Assembly (NCBI GenBank): GCA_012934845.2
Contig: WNNJ02000797.1
Coordinates: forward strand, 1-64,000
Length of the DNA stretch: 64,000 nt
Source of the DNA: Pomphorhynchus laevis
Taxonomy: Eukaryota; Acanthocephala; Palaeacanthocephala; Echinorhynchida; Pomphorhynchidae
Reading direction: 5' to 3'
The translations under genes were made by a program, and so were the position numbers. The notes beneath the pieces were generated by a model. That model did not search any database. It was given only the letters and a program-made list of their open reading frames with translations, and was not told the origin of the DNA. Each line of letters starts with the position of its first letter. Position 1 is the first letter of the stretch. Of this stretch, positions 44,111 through 54,716 are shown in pieces.

Positions 44111-45010
44111 ATTTGTAGTCTTCTTTAAAAAGTACTAAGTTAACTGCATCCAACGGTGTCTGCATTAAGGTTGTTCCAAAGCTCAACAATTCTTCTATCA
44201 AATTGCATCGCGCCCAATTTCTGTACCATGTTTCTTCGAATAGTTAAAAAATGACCACGAAGAATATTTGAACCACGTAATTGAACCCTACTCCGAAGAG
44301 GATGATGAGGACGTTGGAATAAATGCCAAACAAGGCACATATCCATGTACCGACGGGTCCATGTGACGGTCTCAAGTCCTAGTGATCTCAGTCTGTCTTC
44401 ATAAGGCAGCGACGCCAACGTTGGTGCTAGCTTTGTTGCCCTGCGAAGTACACTCTCTGATTTCTTATGTTCATACACAGTACGTGGGTATACAACCGGA
44501 GCTGTATATAAAAGTCTACTCAATACATGTGCTAAAATCAGGGGCCGAAGAGCAATCGGATTAACGCGAACAGACGCGCGTCGAATCATACCTATCATTT
44601 TATTAGAATTGGCACAAGCTTGATCAGTGTGCTTTTTTGTTGATAAATTAGAGGTAACCCATACTCCTAAATTTTTGTAACTATCGACACTTTCCACAAT
44701 ATAGCCCTTATATTTGTAACAAACAGATGTTAGTTGCTTGCGAGCATTACTAATAATACTAATGTGTTTGCATTTCTAAACATTTATCACAAGCTTGTTA
44801 GACGCCGCCCACAACTCCACATTATCTATGTCAGTTTGCAAATTATCAACATCCTCACATGAATGGGCGCCATATTTTTAAGTCATCCGCATACAAACAT
44901 GATCGAGAGCGAATGCACTCAGACAAATCGTTAACATAAATGCTGAATAAAAGCGGACCCAAAACTAAACCTTGAGGTACTCCAAGATGACATTCTCGAG
45001 ACACAGACAA
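44111..45010 (-). pseudogene. CR1-like LINE, RT C-terminal part
   Basis: On the minus strand, from 45,010: LGVPQGLVLGPLLFSIYVND and CLYADDLKIWRP in a broken region (45,000-44,700). Then an open frame 44,697-44,140 with YKNLGVWVTSNLSTKKHTD, IALRPLILAHVLSRLLYTAPVVYPRT, VLRRATKLAPTLASLPYEDRL, ETVTWTRRYMDM, SNILRGHFLTIRR and WNNLNADTV. Closely related to the copy at 49,432-51,620. 5'-truncated inside the RT, facing the next copy head to head across an AT-rich stretch. Confidence 0.86.
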
Positions 45011-45099
45011 TGACCAATCGACAAAATAAATTATATTAAAATTAATAAATTATATTAAATTTATTGTTTTATAGAGATAAAATAAGCGATAGAGATTAA

Positions 45100-45337
45100 A
45101 GTAGATGATATTTACAGTGAATTATTGGCGCTGAGGCAATTTGGCTCATCGGGCCCTAATGACATTGCACCTATTCTAGTTCGTGCTTTAGCTTGTTCTC
45201 TCTGTCAGCATCCTACTTCTGTTTTTCGACACAACCTCAAATATTGTTGGATTCCTGATATTTAGAAGCGTGCCATTGTAGTTCCGATACCCAAGAAGCA
45301 TCCACCTGTTAGTTCGTCAGACTTTCGCCCTATTAGT
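45100..45337 (+). pseudogene. CR1-like LINE RT, left piece of an interrupted copy
   Basis: Encodes the finger region (LRQFGSSGPNDIAPILVRAL, a stop, KRAIVVPIPKKHPP, DFRPIS) and stops at CCTATTAGT (45,329-45,337). The next residues of the family (LTCVFSIILEKLVSKH) resume at 47,579 after an L2-like insertion. It is related to the copy at 21,916-23,985. Confidence 0.85.
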
Positions 45338-47573
45338 GCGAAAGTCTGACCACACCCTCCTCACACACCTACAATACTACGTCGCCCTTGGAGAAATCTT
45401 GACTTCTCCCTTCTCCGCTCTGCCTTACTCAAATCGTCTCTATCCTGTCCCACAATAACATATTCATCTCTCCACGATCTCGCCTTTCTTTTCGACTCTG
45501 AACTCACATCCACTCTCGATCTTATTTTGCCCTTCAAGTCTCACCCACACCGTCGCTTGCACCGTGCCTCATGGTTTGACATCCAATGCCTACTCTCAAA
45601 ACGTCGACTCCGCTATGCTTTTCGAGTCTATCACCGCTCTCTCAGACGTGATTTCCGGTCGATCACTCCGTCTTTCCATGATACCTATCTTGACCATCGC
45701 CGGTCTCATCTCAACCTACTACGTACCAAATGCAACTCCTTTTGGCAGCATAAAATCATCACTTCATTCAACACTAAGACTCTATGGAATACTTTTAACT
45801 CAATCCTTGCTCGCTCCTCTCTGCCGTGCAGCATCAATCCCCATGATTATTCGTCATTTCTCCAGACTAAAGTATTCACGTTGCTCTCTCACCCCCGGTC
45901 TCCATCCTATCCCACTCTGCCCCGCCTAGCCTCATCCTTCCGGAACTCTTTCATCTTCTCCCTGTCTCACCTACAGAAGTATCATATGTCCTCATGTCCT
46001 TGCCCAACAAAACCTCACCTGCCGATCCCCTGCCTACTCACATATTAAAATCCATATGCTCATCGATATCCCCATTTCTCACAACCTTGTTTAACTCGTC
46101 CATCCGCAGTCGTATCTTCCCTTCACACTGGAAATCCGCAATCGTTCGTCCCCTCCTTAAGAAACAATCGCTCGACCCCTCGCTTCCTTCTAGCTATCGC
46201 CCCATTTTACTACTTGCTACTCTTTCTAAGCTCTTAGAACGCATCATCTTAATACAGATCAACGCTTATCTCTCCTCATCCAATATGTACCCTCCGTTCC
46301 AATCCGCTTTCCGCTCTAATCACTCGACAATCGCATGCATAAAAGTTTACCACGACTTACTCATTTCTCGAGACAAGGCTCTATATAGTGTTCTCATCTC
46401 CCTCGACCTCTCCTCCGCATTCGACATTGTCGACCACTCCGTCCTCCTTTCTCGCCTTCGTTATGATTACGATTTTTCTTCCTCCTCCGTAGCATGGTTT
46501 GCCTCATATCTTTCCGACCGTTCCTGTCGGGTCTATTCTAATTCATCATCCTCCCCTCCCATTCCTATCTTTTGCGGGGTCCTACAAGGTTCTGTCCTAG
46601 GTCCATGCTTTTCTCTCTTCTGCTTGGCGATCTCTCTCCGTTTATCAAACCTTACTCCTTTAACGTCATGCAATACGCCGATGACATCCTCATATATGCT
46701 CATGCACCCGCACATCGCATACACAATATCGGCATTTCTGCCTCCAACTGTCTTTATTCTATCTACAAACGTCTCTCCAATCTCTATCTCGTTCTAAACC
46801 CCGACAAGTCCAAAATAATGTGGATCCTCCCCTGTAAACCAAACATATTTCCTCCCAATTTATTTTTTGCCTCATAGCTCATCCCCATAGTTCATAATCT
46901 CACTTTCTTAGGCTTACATTTCGATGATCACCTTTCTCTTAAATCCTTCGTTCGTGACAAGATCCGCTCGTCTAACTTAATTCTCCGTGACATCCGCCGT
47001 ATCCGTCCCCTTATTGATTTCTGTTCTTGTATGTTTCTTCTTCCAACGCTTTTTTCCTAAAATCGATTACTGCCTTAGCCTTTTCGCCAATTCTCCAAAA
47101 TCCATCATCCTACCCCTACAACGAATAATCAACACCGCTGTTCGAGTGCTCTTTCGTCTTTGTCGCTTCGACCACACATGCACATATTTTGCCCAACTCT
47201 TCTGGCCCACATCCACATCCGCATCAAACTCCGCCTTCTTCTCGTTACTTTTCGTCTCATCGCTGTCGGCTCCCCTTTGTTCATCAACCTTCCTTTCTTA
47301 GACGACACTCGCCCCACCTCGCTATCACTGCGTTCCCGTCATATCCTCTTACTCCACGTTCCCAATTACTCCAACAACTACGGTCTCCGATCCTTCCCCG
47401 TCGCCGCCCCATTCGCCTGAAATCAACTCCTCTCGACGTCCGCAGCGCTCCCTTCTTTATCACATTCAAATACCTCCTCCGTTCACACCTTCTCGACACA
47501 TGAGTAACAATTTTGTTTGTTGTGGTCCTGTAAGCGTGCGCTGGCACGCATTTGCCACGTTAAAAAATATTTT
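45338..47573 (+). mobile_element. L2-like LINE inserted in CR1-like copy
   Basis: Begins with GCGAAAGTCTGAC (45,338-45,350), an exact inverted copy of the target at 45,316-45,328. L2-like sequence follows, truncated inside the endonuclease, then the RT: FDIQCLLSKRRLRYAFRVY, FPSHWKSAIVRPLLKKQSLDP, LISLDLSSAFDIVDHSVLL, CGVLQGSVLGPC (motif B altered), MQYADDILIYAHAP (another frame, 46,572-46,877), a thumb in pieces to 47,503, and the 3' hairpin. TTAGT stands on both sides (45,333-45,337; 47,574-47,578) as a target duplication. Four or so shifts. Confidence 0.88.
47527..47566 (+). other. conserved 3'-UTR hairpin of L2-like family (perfect stem)
   Basis: GTAAGCGTGCGCTGGCACGC forms a 6-bp stem (GCGTGC with GCACGC) with a GCTG loop, followed by ATTTGCCACGTTAAA. 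It covaries with the copy at 43,260-43,305. Confidence 0.7.
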
Positions 47574-48450
47574 TTAGTCTTACTTGCGTGTTTTCCATAA
47601 TTCTCGAAAAACTAGTCTCAAAGCATATTTGACTTCATCTTAAGAAAAACAGTATTCTTTCGGACTCACAACACGGATTTATACCGGGTCGTTCTTGTTT
47701 AACCAATTTAATAACAGCTCGTGAAAGATGTACGGACGCCTTGAGTTCTGGATATGTTATCGACGCTGTCTTTTTGGACTTTTCTAAGGCCTTTGACCGT
47801 GTTGCTCATGACGGTATCGTCTCATTGCTTGTTCACTATGGTTTCCATTTTCATACCATTAAGTGAATTAAGAATTTTTTTTATCTTTGCGGTCATTTTA
47901 AGTAAGAGTTAATGGTATTCTTTCAAAGAGCCCTCGGGTGCTTTCCGGTGTACCTCAAGGATCTGTTTTTGACTCTCTTCTTTTTGTCGTATTTCTTAAT
48001 GACCTGCTCCTGCGTTTAAAGAACCCTGTTTTAGCATATTATTATAACATACAAAACTACAGCCATATTCTGATGATTTAAAAAGCTTGACTGTTGTTTG
48101 TACTCCTACCGATTGTCAGTCGCTACAGGACGACCTGGACTGCCTTACTGAATGGTGTGAAACCACTGGACTCTTGTTAAACGTTCATAAATGTGTTTTG
48201 ATGAGAATAAGGATGACTACTTCTTCGTTCCAGTATTGCATTGGTAGTGCGTTATTAAATGAAGTTGAACACCATAAAGACTTAGGTGTAATAATTCATC
48301 GCTCTCTTAAAAACGATTGAATAGTGAACACGCAAGGATAAAAGCAACTAGGGCATTGTATTACATAAAAATACATTTGTCAGAATGTCACCTCCAATGC
48401 TTGGTATCTTATTTTATTCACTAGTCTGCCCTCATCTGGAGTACTTGAAT
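47574..48450 (+). pseudogene. CR1-like LINE RT, right piece of interrupted copy
   Basis: Continues the copy cut at 45,337: LTCVFSIILEKLVSKH, QHGFIPGRSCLTNLITARERC, FLDFSKAFDRVAHDGIVSLL, a degraded motif B and YADD region (47,930-48,080), then CQSLQDDLDCLTEWCETTGLLLNVHKCV and LVCPHLEYL near 48,435. Several shifts. The family match stops near 48,450; the next family sequence (MWNSLPGEVV) is at 49,195. Confidence 0.84.
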
Positions 48451-49189
48451 CTTGCGGATTTTGATGCTGACAATTTACTGAATTAACTTGTATTTTTTTG
48501 ATCAGGCAAAACAGCTTCTTAGCTAACGCCTTGTATTTAATAATATATTTTTACAGTTAATTGAACTTAATAAATTATATTTGTTTGACTTGTTTCAGTT
48601 TTATATTGAGTCTTAGTATTTGTGGCTAGAATTTTGTTATACTTTGCTGAAAATATGTGTTTACAATTCATTTAATGTGATAGTTTCACATCAAATGTAC
48701 ATGTCTTTTCTTTGTTTTTTATAAAATGTTGCACGATATAACTTTTATATAAAAAGCTTTTGCGTGTTGTAAAACAGTAGTTCCTGATGATAGCAGTATT
48801 TCTCAAGTACCTCATCTTGAGATTACCGACCATAGTCCGTCTTGACTGGAGTCTCAGGAGGGGGTGAAATACCCTGAATGGTTCAGTCGTAAGGCGGCAC
48901 GTTGGTGCGGCCGTGAGGGGTCAGATTCCACTGGACCTGAGGCCGTGATATGTATAGAATTCTCAGGGATGTCTAGAGACTGTTAACGAAGATTTATTCT
49001 AACCTTATTATATGTTTGATGTGTTTTGTTTTTTAACGGTTGTAGTTTTGTAAGAAATTTATTTATTTATGATAGTAGCAACTATTGAAATATGGGGTTG
49101 AACCTTTTTCTCGAATAATAGAAAATTTCGTTTCTTTGATTCCGTACTACAAATATAAAATATATAAATACATATTGGAATTGGCTGAA
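48451..49189. other. non-LINE segment within or beside a LINE
   Basis: About 740 bp that replaces the expected RT C-terminal sequence between 48,450 and 49,195. It is mostly AT-rich, with one GC-richer block at 48,830-48,965. It could be an insertion into the CR1-like copy. Confidence 0.45.
48830..48965 (+). other. possible tRNA-derived SINE head
   Basis: TGGTTCAGTCG (48,879-48,889) resembles a polymerase III A box, and GGTCAGATTCC (48,919-48,929) resembles a B box. They lie 40 bp apart, close to the usual tRNA spacing. The block is much GC-richer than its surroundings. No cloverleaf was demonstrated and no tail was identified, so this is tentative. Confidence 0.3.
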
Positions 49190-49350
49190 ATGAATGCATG
49201 TGGAATTCGCTGCCCGGGGAAGTCGTTGATGCTCCCAGCTTGATCACGTTTAAATCACGATGATACAAATGGATACTTGAGCAATGCCGAAATTCAGCAC
49301 CTCTGCTGAACTATCCTATTTAGCTCCGTTGATTGACTATTTCCTTTTTG
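49190..49350 (+). pseudogene. CR1-like LINE, extreme 3' end
   Basis: MWNSLPGEVVDAPSLITFKSR, one stop, YKWILEQCRNSAPLLNYP, then a 3' UTR like that after 23,897. It may be the far end of the interrupted copy at 45,100-48,450, or a separate 5'-truncated insertion. Confidence 0.75.
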
Positions 49351-49400
49351 TTTTTTATTCAAAATATGAGAACCAGAAAAATGCGGTTTTTAACTGAACA

Positions 49401-49431
49401 TTAACTATAATACTTAATGTTTTATAGTTAA
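49401..49431. repeat. inverted repeat at LINE 5' junction
   Basis: TTAACTATAA (49,401-49,410) and TTATAGTTAA (49,422-49,431) flank an 11-nt loop immediately before the first base of the next LINE copy. It is AT-rich, so chance is possible, but the layout matches the junctions at 35,995 and 45,316. Confidence 0.5.
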
Positions 49432-51620
49432 AACTCAGATTAATGTTTTTCGGGCGAACTATGATGTTATTACATCAAAGCTGCATAGAGTAAGTTGGCC
49501 TGATCCGGCTGTTGTCGGAGTTGACGAGGCCTGGGATCATTTTCGCGTGACGCTTTATTCTCTAATGGTAAAATTCTCACCTTTGAAGTCTAAGACTAGT
49601 CGGAAAAGCGCTCGTTGGTTTGATACTGAGCTGGCTACTGCGATGAAGGCTCGTGACTTCAGTTTCAAATGCTTTAAGGGTGGGTTTTGTGAATATGGTG
49701 TTTATAAGCAGGCGAGAAATTTCTTCAATTCTTTAAAGCGACATAAGCGCTATTTATTTGAAAATGGTCTAGCTCATAGTTGTAGACATGATCCCAAAGC
49801 TCTCTTTCTATATGTGAATAGTAGTAGGAACGCTAATAAAACAATTGGCCAATATTTTGATAGCGTTATTGAAGACGACCTTGCTGAGATGTTCTCAAGG
49901 CATTTTTACTTGTACAAAGAGACTACAAACGAGTATTCTGAACCTATCCAGAACAGTGAGACGATAAGAGGTGCTAGTGTTTCATATCCTAGTTTAGACA
50001 TAGCTAATTTGATAACTCTCGAGAAAGTTTTAGCTGAACTGCATCGTCTTAAAGAGACAAACTCCAAAGGTGCTGATTTGTTACCTTCGATATATCTTCG
50101 TCGAATAGCAGACTCAATATATACACCACTTTGTAACATATTTCGACAATCTATTATTGATACGAATCTTCCAAAAGAGTGGAAACAATCGATCATTCAC
50201 CCCATCTTCAAAAAGGGTGATAGATCTTCAGTAGACAATTATAGACCAGTAAGTATTACTTGCTTATGTTGTAGAATGTTAGAGCGAATTATACATGGTT
50301 ATATGGTCAAGTTTTATAGTGAGAATAATGTAATAGCTTCTGAGCAACATGGTTTCCGTAAGGGTTATTCGACAGTTACTAATCTACTCGCTGCCCATCT
50401 TGATTGGTCAGCTAATAAAGCCGTATCAATTGCTACTGACATCATATTCTTCGATTTCTCTAAGGCATTTGACAGAGTAGACCATAGACTCCTCCTAAAT
50501 AAACTAGAGAAAAGTGGCATTCCATTTTTGCTTGTTAGATGGATTGAATCGTTTTTAAGCAATCGTAGTTATTGTGTGCATGTAGATAATTTTTACTCTT
50601 CTTCGCGGCCATGTAATATAGGGGTGCCTCAAGGTTCAGTATTGGGTCCATTGTTATTTAGTGTCTACATCAACGATATCCCGGAATTTATTGATTCTCG
50701 GATGCTTTTATATGCAGACGATTTGAAAATCTGGCGGGCAATTCGTTCACCCAATGATATAGTCAAACTGCAACGGGATATCGATGAAGTCGAAAATTGG
50801 GCTCTGCTCAATAGGTTGATTGTAAATATATCAAAATGCAAACATTTACGTGTTCGTGGCGGAAATGCTCAATCTTTAGTTAATTATAGCTTTCAAAGCA
50901 GTGATATAGAACGAGTGAACAAATATAAGGACTTGGGAGTGTGGATAAACAGTGATTTGAGTACCGTCACACATACTGAACATGCTTGTTCAAATGCGTT
51001 GGGGATAATCGGTCAACTTCGACGCAGTTTCATTGCACTCAATCAATTTGCCCTACGTCCGCTAATCTTTGCTCATGTGTTGAGCCGTCTTCTATATGCT
51101 GCGCCGTGTGTGTATCCCCAAAATTCAAAAGAACATATTAGTTCAGAGAGGGTACTTCATAGAGCTACCAAGCTAGCACCGCAACTGAAATTTTTGTCGT
51201 ACCCTGATCGATTAAAAGCACTTAGACTTGAGACTGTCACGTGGACTCGCCGGTACATCGATATGAGTATGGTCTGGCAAATTCTTAATGATTTGGATCA
51301 TCCACTTCGAGATTGTCTTCATTTGCGCTCATCCAATATCCTCCGAGGCCATGATTTAACCCTGCGACGTGAAAGGATAAGAAAATCACGAGCTGTCCAA
51401 TTTGATCGGCGAGTTGTATCTCTGTGAAATAGGCTTGGAGAGTCAACAGTGTGCAATAGCAATATCAACGAATTCAAAAAGAAATTACGGATGGAGGATG
51501 CCATGGGGAAAGCTGCTTTTCCGTATTTGTGATACTTTTATTATATTTTCTTTTTTTCTGCAGTGAACCAGCCAATTAAGCCATGCTTTTATGTGCTGTT
51601 GAAACATTAATAATAATAAC
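49432..51620 (+). pseudogene. CR1-like LINE, nearly intact RT
   Basis: 5'-truncated just before the connector (FRANYDVITSKLHRVSWPDP, VGVDEAWDHF). One frame of over 620 codons follows: WKQSIIHPIFKKGDRSSVDNY, QHGFRKGYSTVTNLLAAH, FFDFSKAFDRVDHRLL (about 50,450), GVPQGSVLGPLLFSVYIND, LLYADDLKIWRAI (about 50,710), a thumb, VLHRATKLAPQLKFLSYPDRL, SSNILRGHDLTLRRER. A TGA at 51,425-51,427 stands where relatives have Trp (FDRRVVSL*NRL); the frame then continues to KAAFPYL and a stop at 51,530. 3' UTR to about 51,620 with (AAT)n. It is the best-preserved RT of the CR1-like group, but it lacks an endonuclease. Confidence 0.9.
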
Positions 51621-51859
51621 CTACAGAATAAACTTACTTTAGCATGTATGAATTTGTTAACGAGTAAACGTTAATATAAGTATACCATGATTAGCTATTC
51701 TTTATGGATGCTCTATTTAAGCATTTTGACTGGTTAAAGAAAAATAAGCTCGATTGTTATTATTATTTAATTATTGTCTCAACCGAATTGTCTCAAGCGA
51801 ATTGTATTATTGTCTTAACCGAATTGATTTCAATGTAATATTTTTTTCAATTTTAGAGC
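51621..51859 (+). other. probable intron end or leader of the VMA21-like gene
   Basis: AT-rich with an ACCGAATTG-type short repeat (51,780-51,830). It ends in a polypyrimidine-like tract and TTTTTTTCAATTTTAG (51,841-51,856), a good 3' splice site three bases before the ATG. An upstream exon or a trans-spliced leader is expected. Confidence 0.45.
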
Positions 51860-52147
51860 ATGAACAATTCTAATCAGCCTCTTTATCTAGAATCCGAAAA
51901 CTCATCACTACTCAGGGTTTTCATCATTATGATTTGTTTCATTTTAATAATGCTCCTTGGTCCGTTGGGTTCCTTTATGTTTTCGAAACGATACATATGT
52001 CACAGAATGGCAGATTTCGACTGCAATACAATATCCGCTGTGATATCAGTAATAATTGTTCATCTGGTATTATTTGTTTTTATATGCGTTGCCTGGTCAG
52101 AGAAAGATACTTCAAGTTATAAGCCCGACCGATCGAAGAAGGAATAA
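51860..52147 (+). CDS. VMA21: VMA21-like V-ATPase assembly factor
   Basis: A 95-residue protein. VMA21 is an integral ER membrane chaperone that helps assemble the Vo sector of the vacuolar proton ATPase. The family layout is visible: a short polar N-terminus; helix 1 at about 20-41 ending in the signature GPLGSFMFSKRY (family P-x-G-x-x-F-x-x-K-x-Y); a short lumenal loop; helix 2 at about 57-79 ending in VHLVLFVFICVAWSE (family VHxVLxxFxxVAWxE); and a polar tail ending KKE, close to the lysine ER-retrieval signals of some members. Length is normal (about 100). ATG 51,860 follows a splice acceptor directly. AATAAA signals lie at 52,344 and 52,366. The frame is intact. Orthology is inferred from these signatures; the family is short and diverges quickly. 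Confidence 0.82.
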   Translation: MNNSNQPLYLESENSSLLRVFIIMICFILIMLLGPLGSFMFSKRYICHRMADFDCNTISAVISVIIVHLVLFVFICVAWSEKDTSSYKPDRSKKE

Positions 52148-52343
52148 TCAAACTCCAGAGAAGAATAACTACAAACGATTGATATATTGTTTATTTTTGA
52201 ACCTTGTTTCTGTTTCATCGGTGTAAAAGATGGCATGATCGAACTTTCTAATGCTACTGTAGTTTTACTTTATTTTGACTTTTCTATCTTCGAATTTCAA
52301 AATTTTTGTATTTTACGATTGCCCCGCTCTTACTTATGAAATC

Positions 52344-52371
52344 AATAAAGTAGAGCATTAGCCTAAATAAA
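52344..52371 (+). terminator. polyadenylation signals of the VMA21-like gene
   Basis: AATAAA at 52,344-52,349 and again at 52,366-52,371, about 200 bp after the stop codon. Confidence 0.65.
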
Positions 52372-52439
52372 ATTTCATCTTTTCTGTTACATATATACGT
52401 CTAAATAAGAGAATTTCATCACTTATTTTTATATAATTA

Positions 52440-52860
52440 TAATTTTATATTATTATATAATGACAACAAATTGAGCCGAGGCTCTTTACAAGTTGCTTCA
52501 CAAGAAATAAAAAGAATAAGATTCGATTTGTCCCTCCCTCATCAGATGAACTACTGAAAATCCCACCGTTGTCTTGAGAAGGAAGGGTCATCATCCAGTA
52601 GGGCGCAAAAACTTGAAGCAGTAGACGACAAAACGGTCCCACTCTGAAGCGAATTCCAAGATCGTACGACTCGTTTGGCAAAGCAGGAAACTGCATGCAT
52701 GTACCTTTGTGTTTTCAGCATCAGGGGTGTCCGCGAAGAGAAGGTTGACCTCTCAGTTGCAGTAGATGTGACAGTGGATGATCTTTAGTATGCAGAATTT
52801 TCCAAACAAGAGAGAGATCTCGCTTGTCACGGATATATCGCAGACAAGGCATATTTAATA
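52440..52860 (-). pseudogene. CR1-like LINE, C-terminal fragment
   Basis: On the minus strand: YIRDKRDLSLVWKILHTKDHPL, LLQLRGQPSLRGH, a shift, then SCFAKRVVRSWNSLQSG in other frames. This corresponds to the region DMSMVWQIL...LRSSNILRGH...WNRL of the copy at 51,250-51,430. Short, 5'-truncated and decayed. It lies directly downstream of the VMA21-like gene, in the opposite orientation. Confidence 0.75.
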
Positions 52861-52984
52861 TCTAATTAAATATTAATATATAATCATTTCAGTATATGTT
52901 TCAAATGATTTTATTTATTTTTATTTAATTGACCACCAAAAAAGTAAAACTCAAAACAGGGGCATCACAATAAAAAGCAAAAGA

Positions 52985-53750
52985 GTTAAAAATAGTCAAC
53001 GAAAAATAGTCAGGCTCTAAGGCCAAAATCACAGCGAAGATAGTTTTTCAATCCTAAAATATGTGTAGCCTCGGCAACATTAGCTGCTAGATTGTTCCAT
53101 CGTTTGATAATTCGATGTCTTATGTTACGTCTTGATCCCAATTTGTGTATCAGTTTTAGCTTGTGCCTTTGTAAATTGTCATTAGGAGAAAATGTAAATA
53201 GATGGTGTCAAACGTGCTTAGGAGAGTGCAATGTCCACCATATCAACATAAAATCTGCCTTAATTAAGGACGTCTCAACATCACTTATGCCTAAAACGTC
53301 TAGTCTCTGAGGATTGGGAATATCTCGAATAGAAGAGACAAAATGACTGGCTCTACAAATAATGCTCTCAAGTAGACGCAAATCACCCTTTGATTGCGAA
53401 AAGACTGTAGATGAAGCGTACAGAATATGAGAAAGGATCATCGAGGAAACATCAACCTAAATGATCCAACATATATTGAACCAAGCGTTCTTTGTAGTAG
53501 CCTTAGGATCCGTTGACATTTGCCTACAATATATCGCACATGAGGATCCGAACCGCCTAATTGTACTTACCAGAATACATCAATTGATCTAAATGTATAT
53601 GATAGGTCTTTTTTTATGTTAATAGTAAGATCATTTGAGTTGCATCACCACTGTATGAAATCTATGTCCTTCTGAAGCAGGTTATAGTCTGAAAGGTTTC
53701 GAATACAATTCCAAATTTTGAAATCATCGGCATACATCGCAATTTAGCAA
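52985..53750 (-). pseudogene. CR1-like LINE, RT C-terminal fragment
   Basis: On the minus strand, from 53,745: MYADDFKIWNCIRNLSDYNLL (YADD motif), a stop-rich region, then MILSHILYASSTVFSQSKGDL, SIICRASHFVSSIRDIPNPQRL, GISDVETSLIKADFMLIW. After shifts, KLIHKLGSRRNIRHRIIKRW and NNLAANVAEATHILRI near 53,060. A distant relative of the other CR1-like copies; several breaks. Confidence 0.78.
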
Positions 53751-54508
53751 ATGACATTATAAATGTCATTGACATATTAAACAGAACGGTTTGCTTCATT
53801 ATAAGCGATATGGCTTTTCGATTTTCCATTTATTTAATATTTGAACATATCTTGATTTAAAAACATGATTATTTAATATTTTCGATATTAAAATAGCGAT
53901 TACCTGTAGTTTTTGGATTTTATATCGGTAATGAAGATTGGCAATATACAATTTCTTACAATAAACAAATATATTTAGATGGACTTATAAGTACGTTGTA
54001 TGCCCAGACAAAGTTTGCATTTTATGAAGAATATACCTAAAGTGCTCTCCGTAATGTTTAACTAATTATAATACTGAATAGATTATAGTATTCTTTATAA
54101 TACACAATTAGGAATGCATTCTAAGCAATACTTTAATACTGAAGCGACATAATTTGGAATCATCTAATTTCAGAAATTTGATGACATCTTGTTTTATTTA
54201 AAATAAACTAAATAATTAAAAGATTTTGTCTCCAAAATTGTGCCTTCCAATGTAGATTATAAATAATTCTTACTTATTCTGTCAATTCTGTCACGAAATT
54301 AGAACTTCTTAAAACAAATAAATATTATCCATTGAATTTATCATATATAGCAAACATATTGTTTTGGGGTTTGTTGCTGAAATGATATTTATTTTACTAG
54401 TTACTCAATATGTTTTTATATCTATATCTTTATTAATTGAGTGTTAAAAATAGCCTAAAATTATAGTAGCTAAACTACTTGAAAGACTTATGTTCTTATA
54501 CTTTTAGC
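53751..54508. other. AT-rich, no gene seen
   Basis: Very AT-rich sequence leading to the splice-acceptor-like TTCTTATACTTTTAG (54,493-54,507). Nothing else recognised. Confidence 0.55.
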
Positions 54509-54694
54509 ATGGCTCACATAAAAACAATAATCATTTTAGCTATGATATGTTGTAGCTTGTCAAATTCAAACCGTAATTATGTTTATGTAGGTAACGATCC
54601 GTATATATATTTGGAACGGATTATGAAAATTGATGTCAATGAGATTATAGTGCATTGTGGCGTTTTATATGAGCGAAATGCTAGTTTAATGTAA
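54509..54694 (+). CDS. small putative secreted protein
   Basis: 61 codons from ATG 54,509. The ATG comes one base after a strong acceptor (TTCTTATACTTTTAG), as for the VMA21-like gene, so either an upstream non-coding exon or spliced-leader addition is likely. Residues 1-20 (MAHIKTIIILAMICCSLSNS) look like a signal peptide. The mature part of about 41 residues is polar and tyrosine-rich (NYVYVGNDPYIYLERI), has one Cys and one N-glycosylation site (ERNASLM), and matches no family I know. AATAAA lies 23 bp after the stop. It could also be the last exon of a longer gene. Function unknown. Confidence 0.5.
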   Translation: MAHIKTIIILAMICCSLSNSNRNYVYVGNDPYIYLERIMKIDVNEIIVHCGVLYERNASLM

Positions 54695-54716
54695 CGCTGA
54701 ATTTCTATGAGTTTAC

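Noticed and set aside
52445-52696. 83-codon minus-strand frame as a host gene
   Set aside because: Overlaps the shifted C-terminus of a CR1-like LINE; the real LINE frame explains the sequence.
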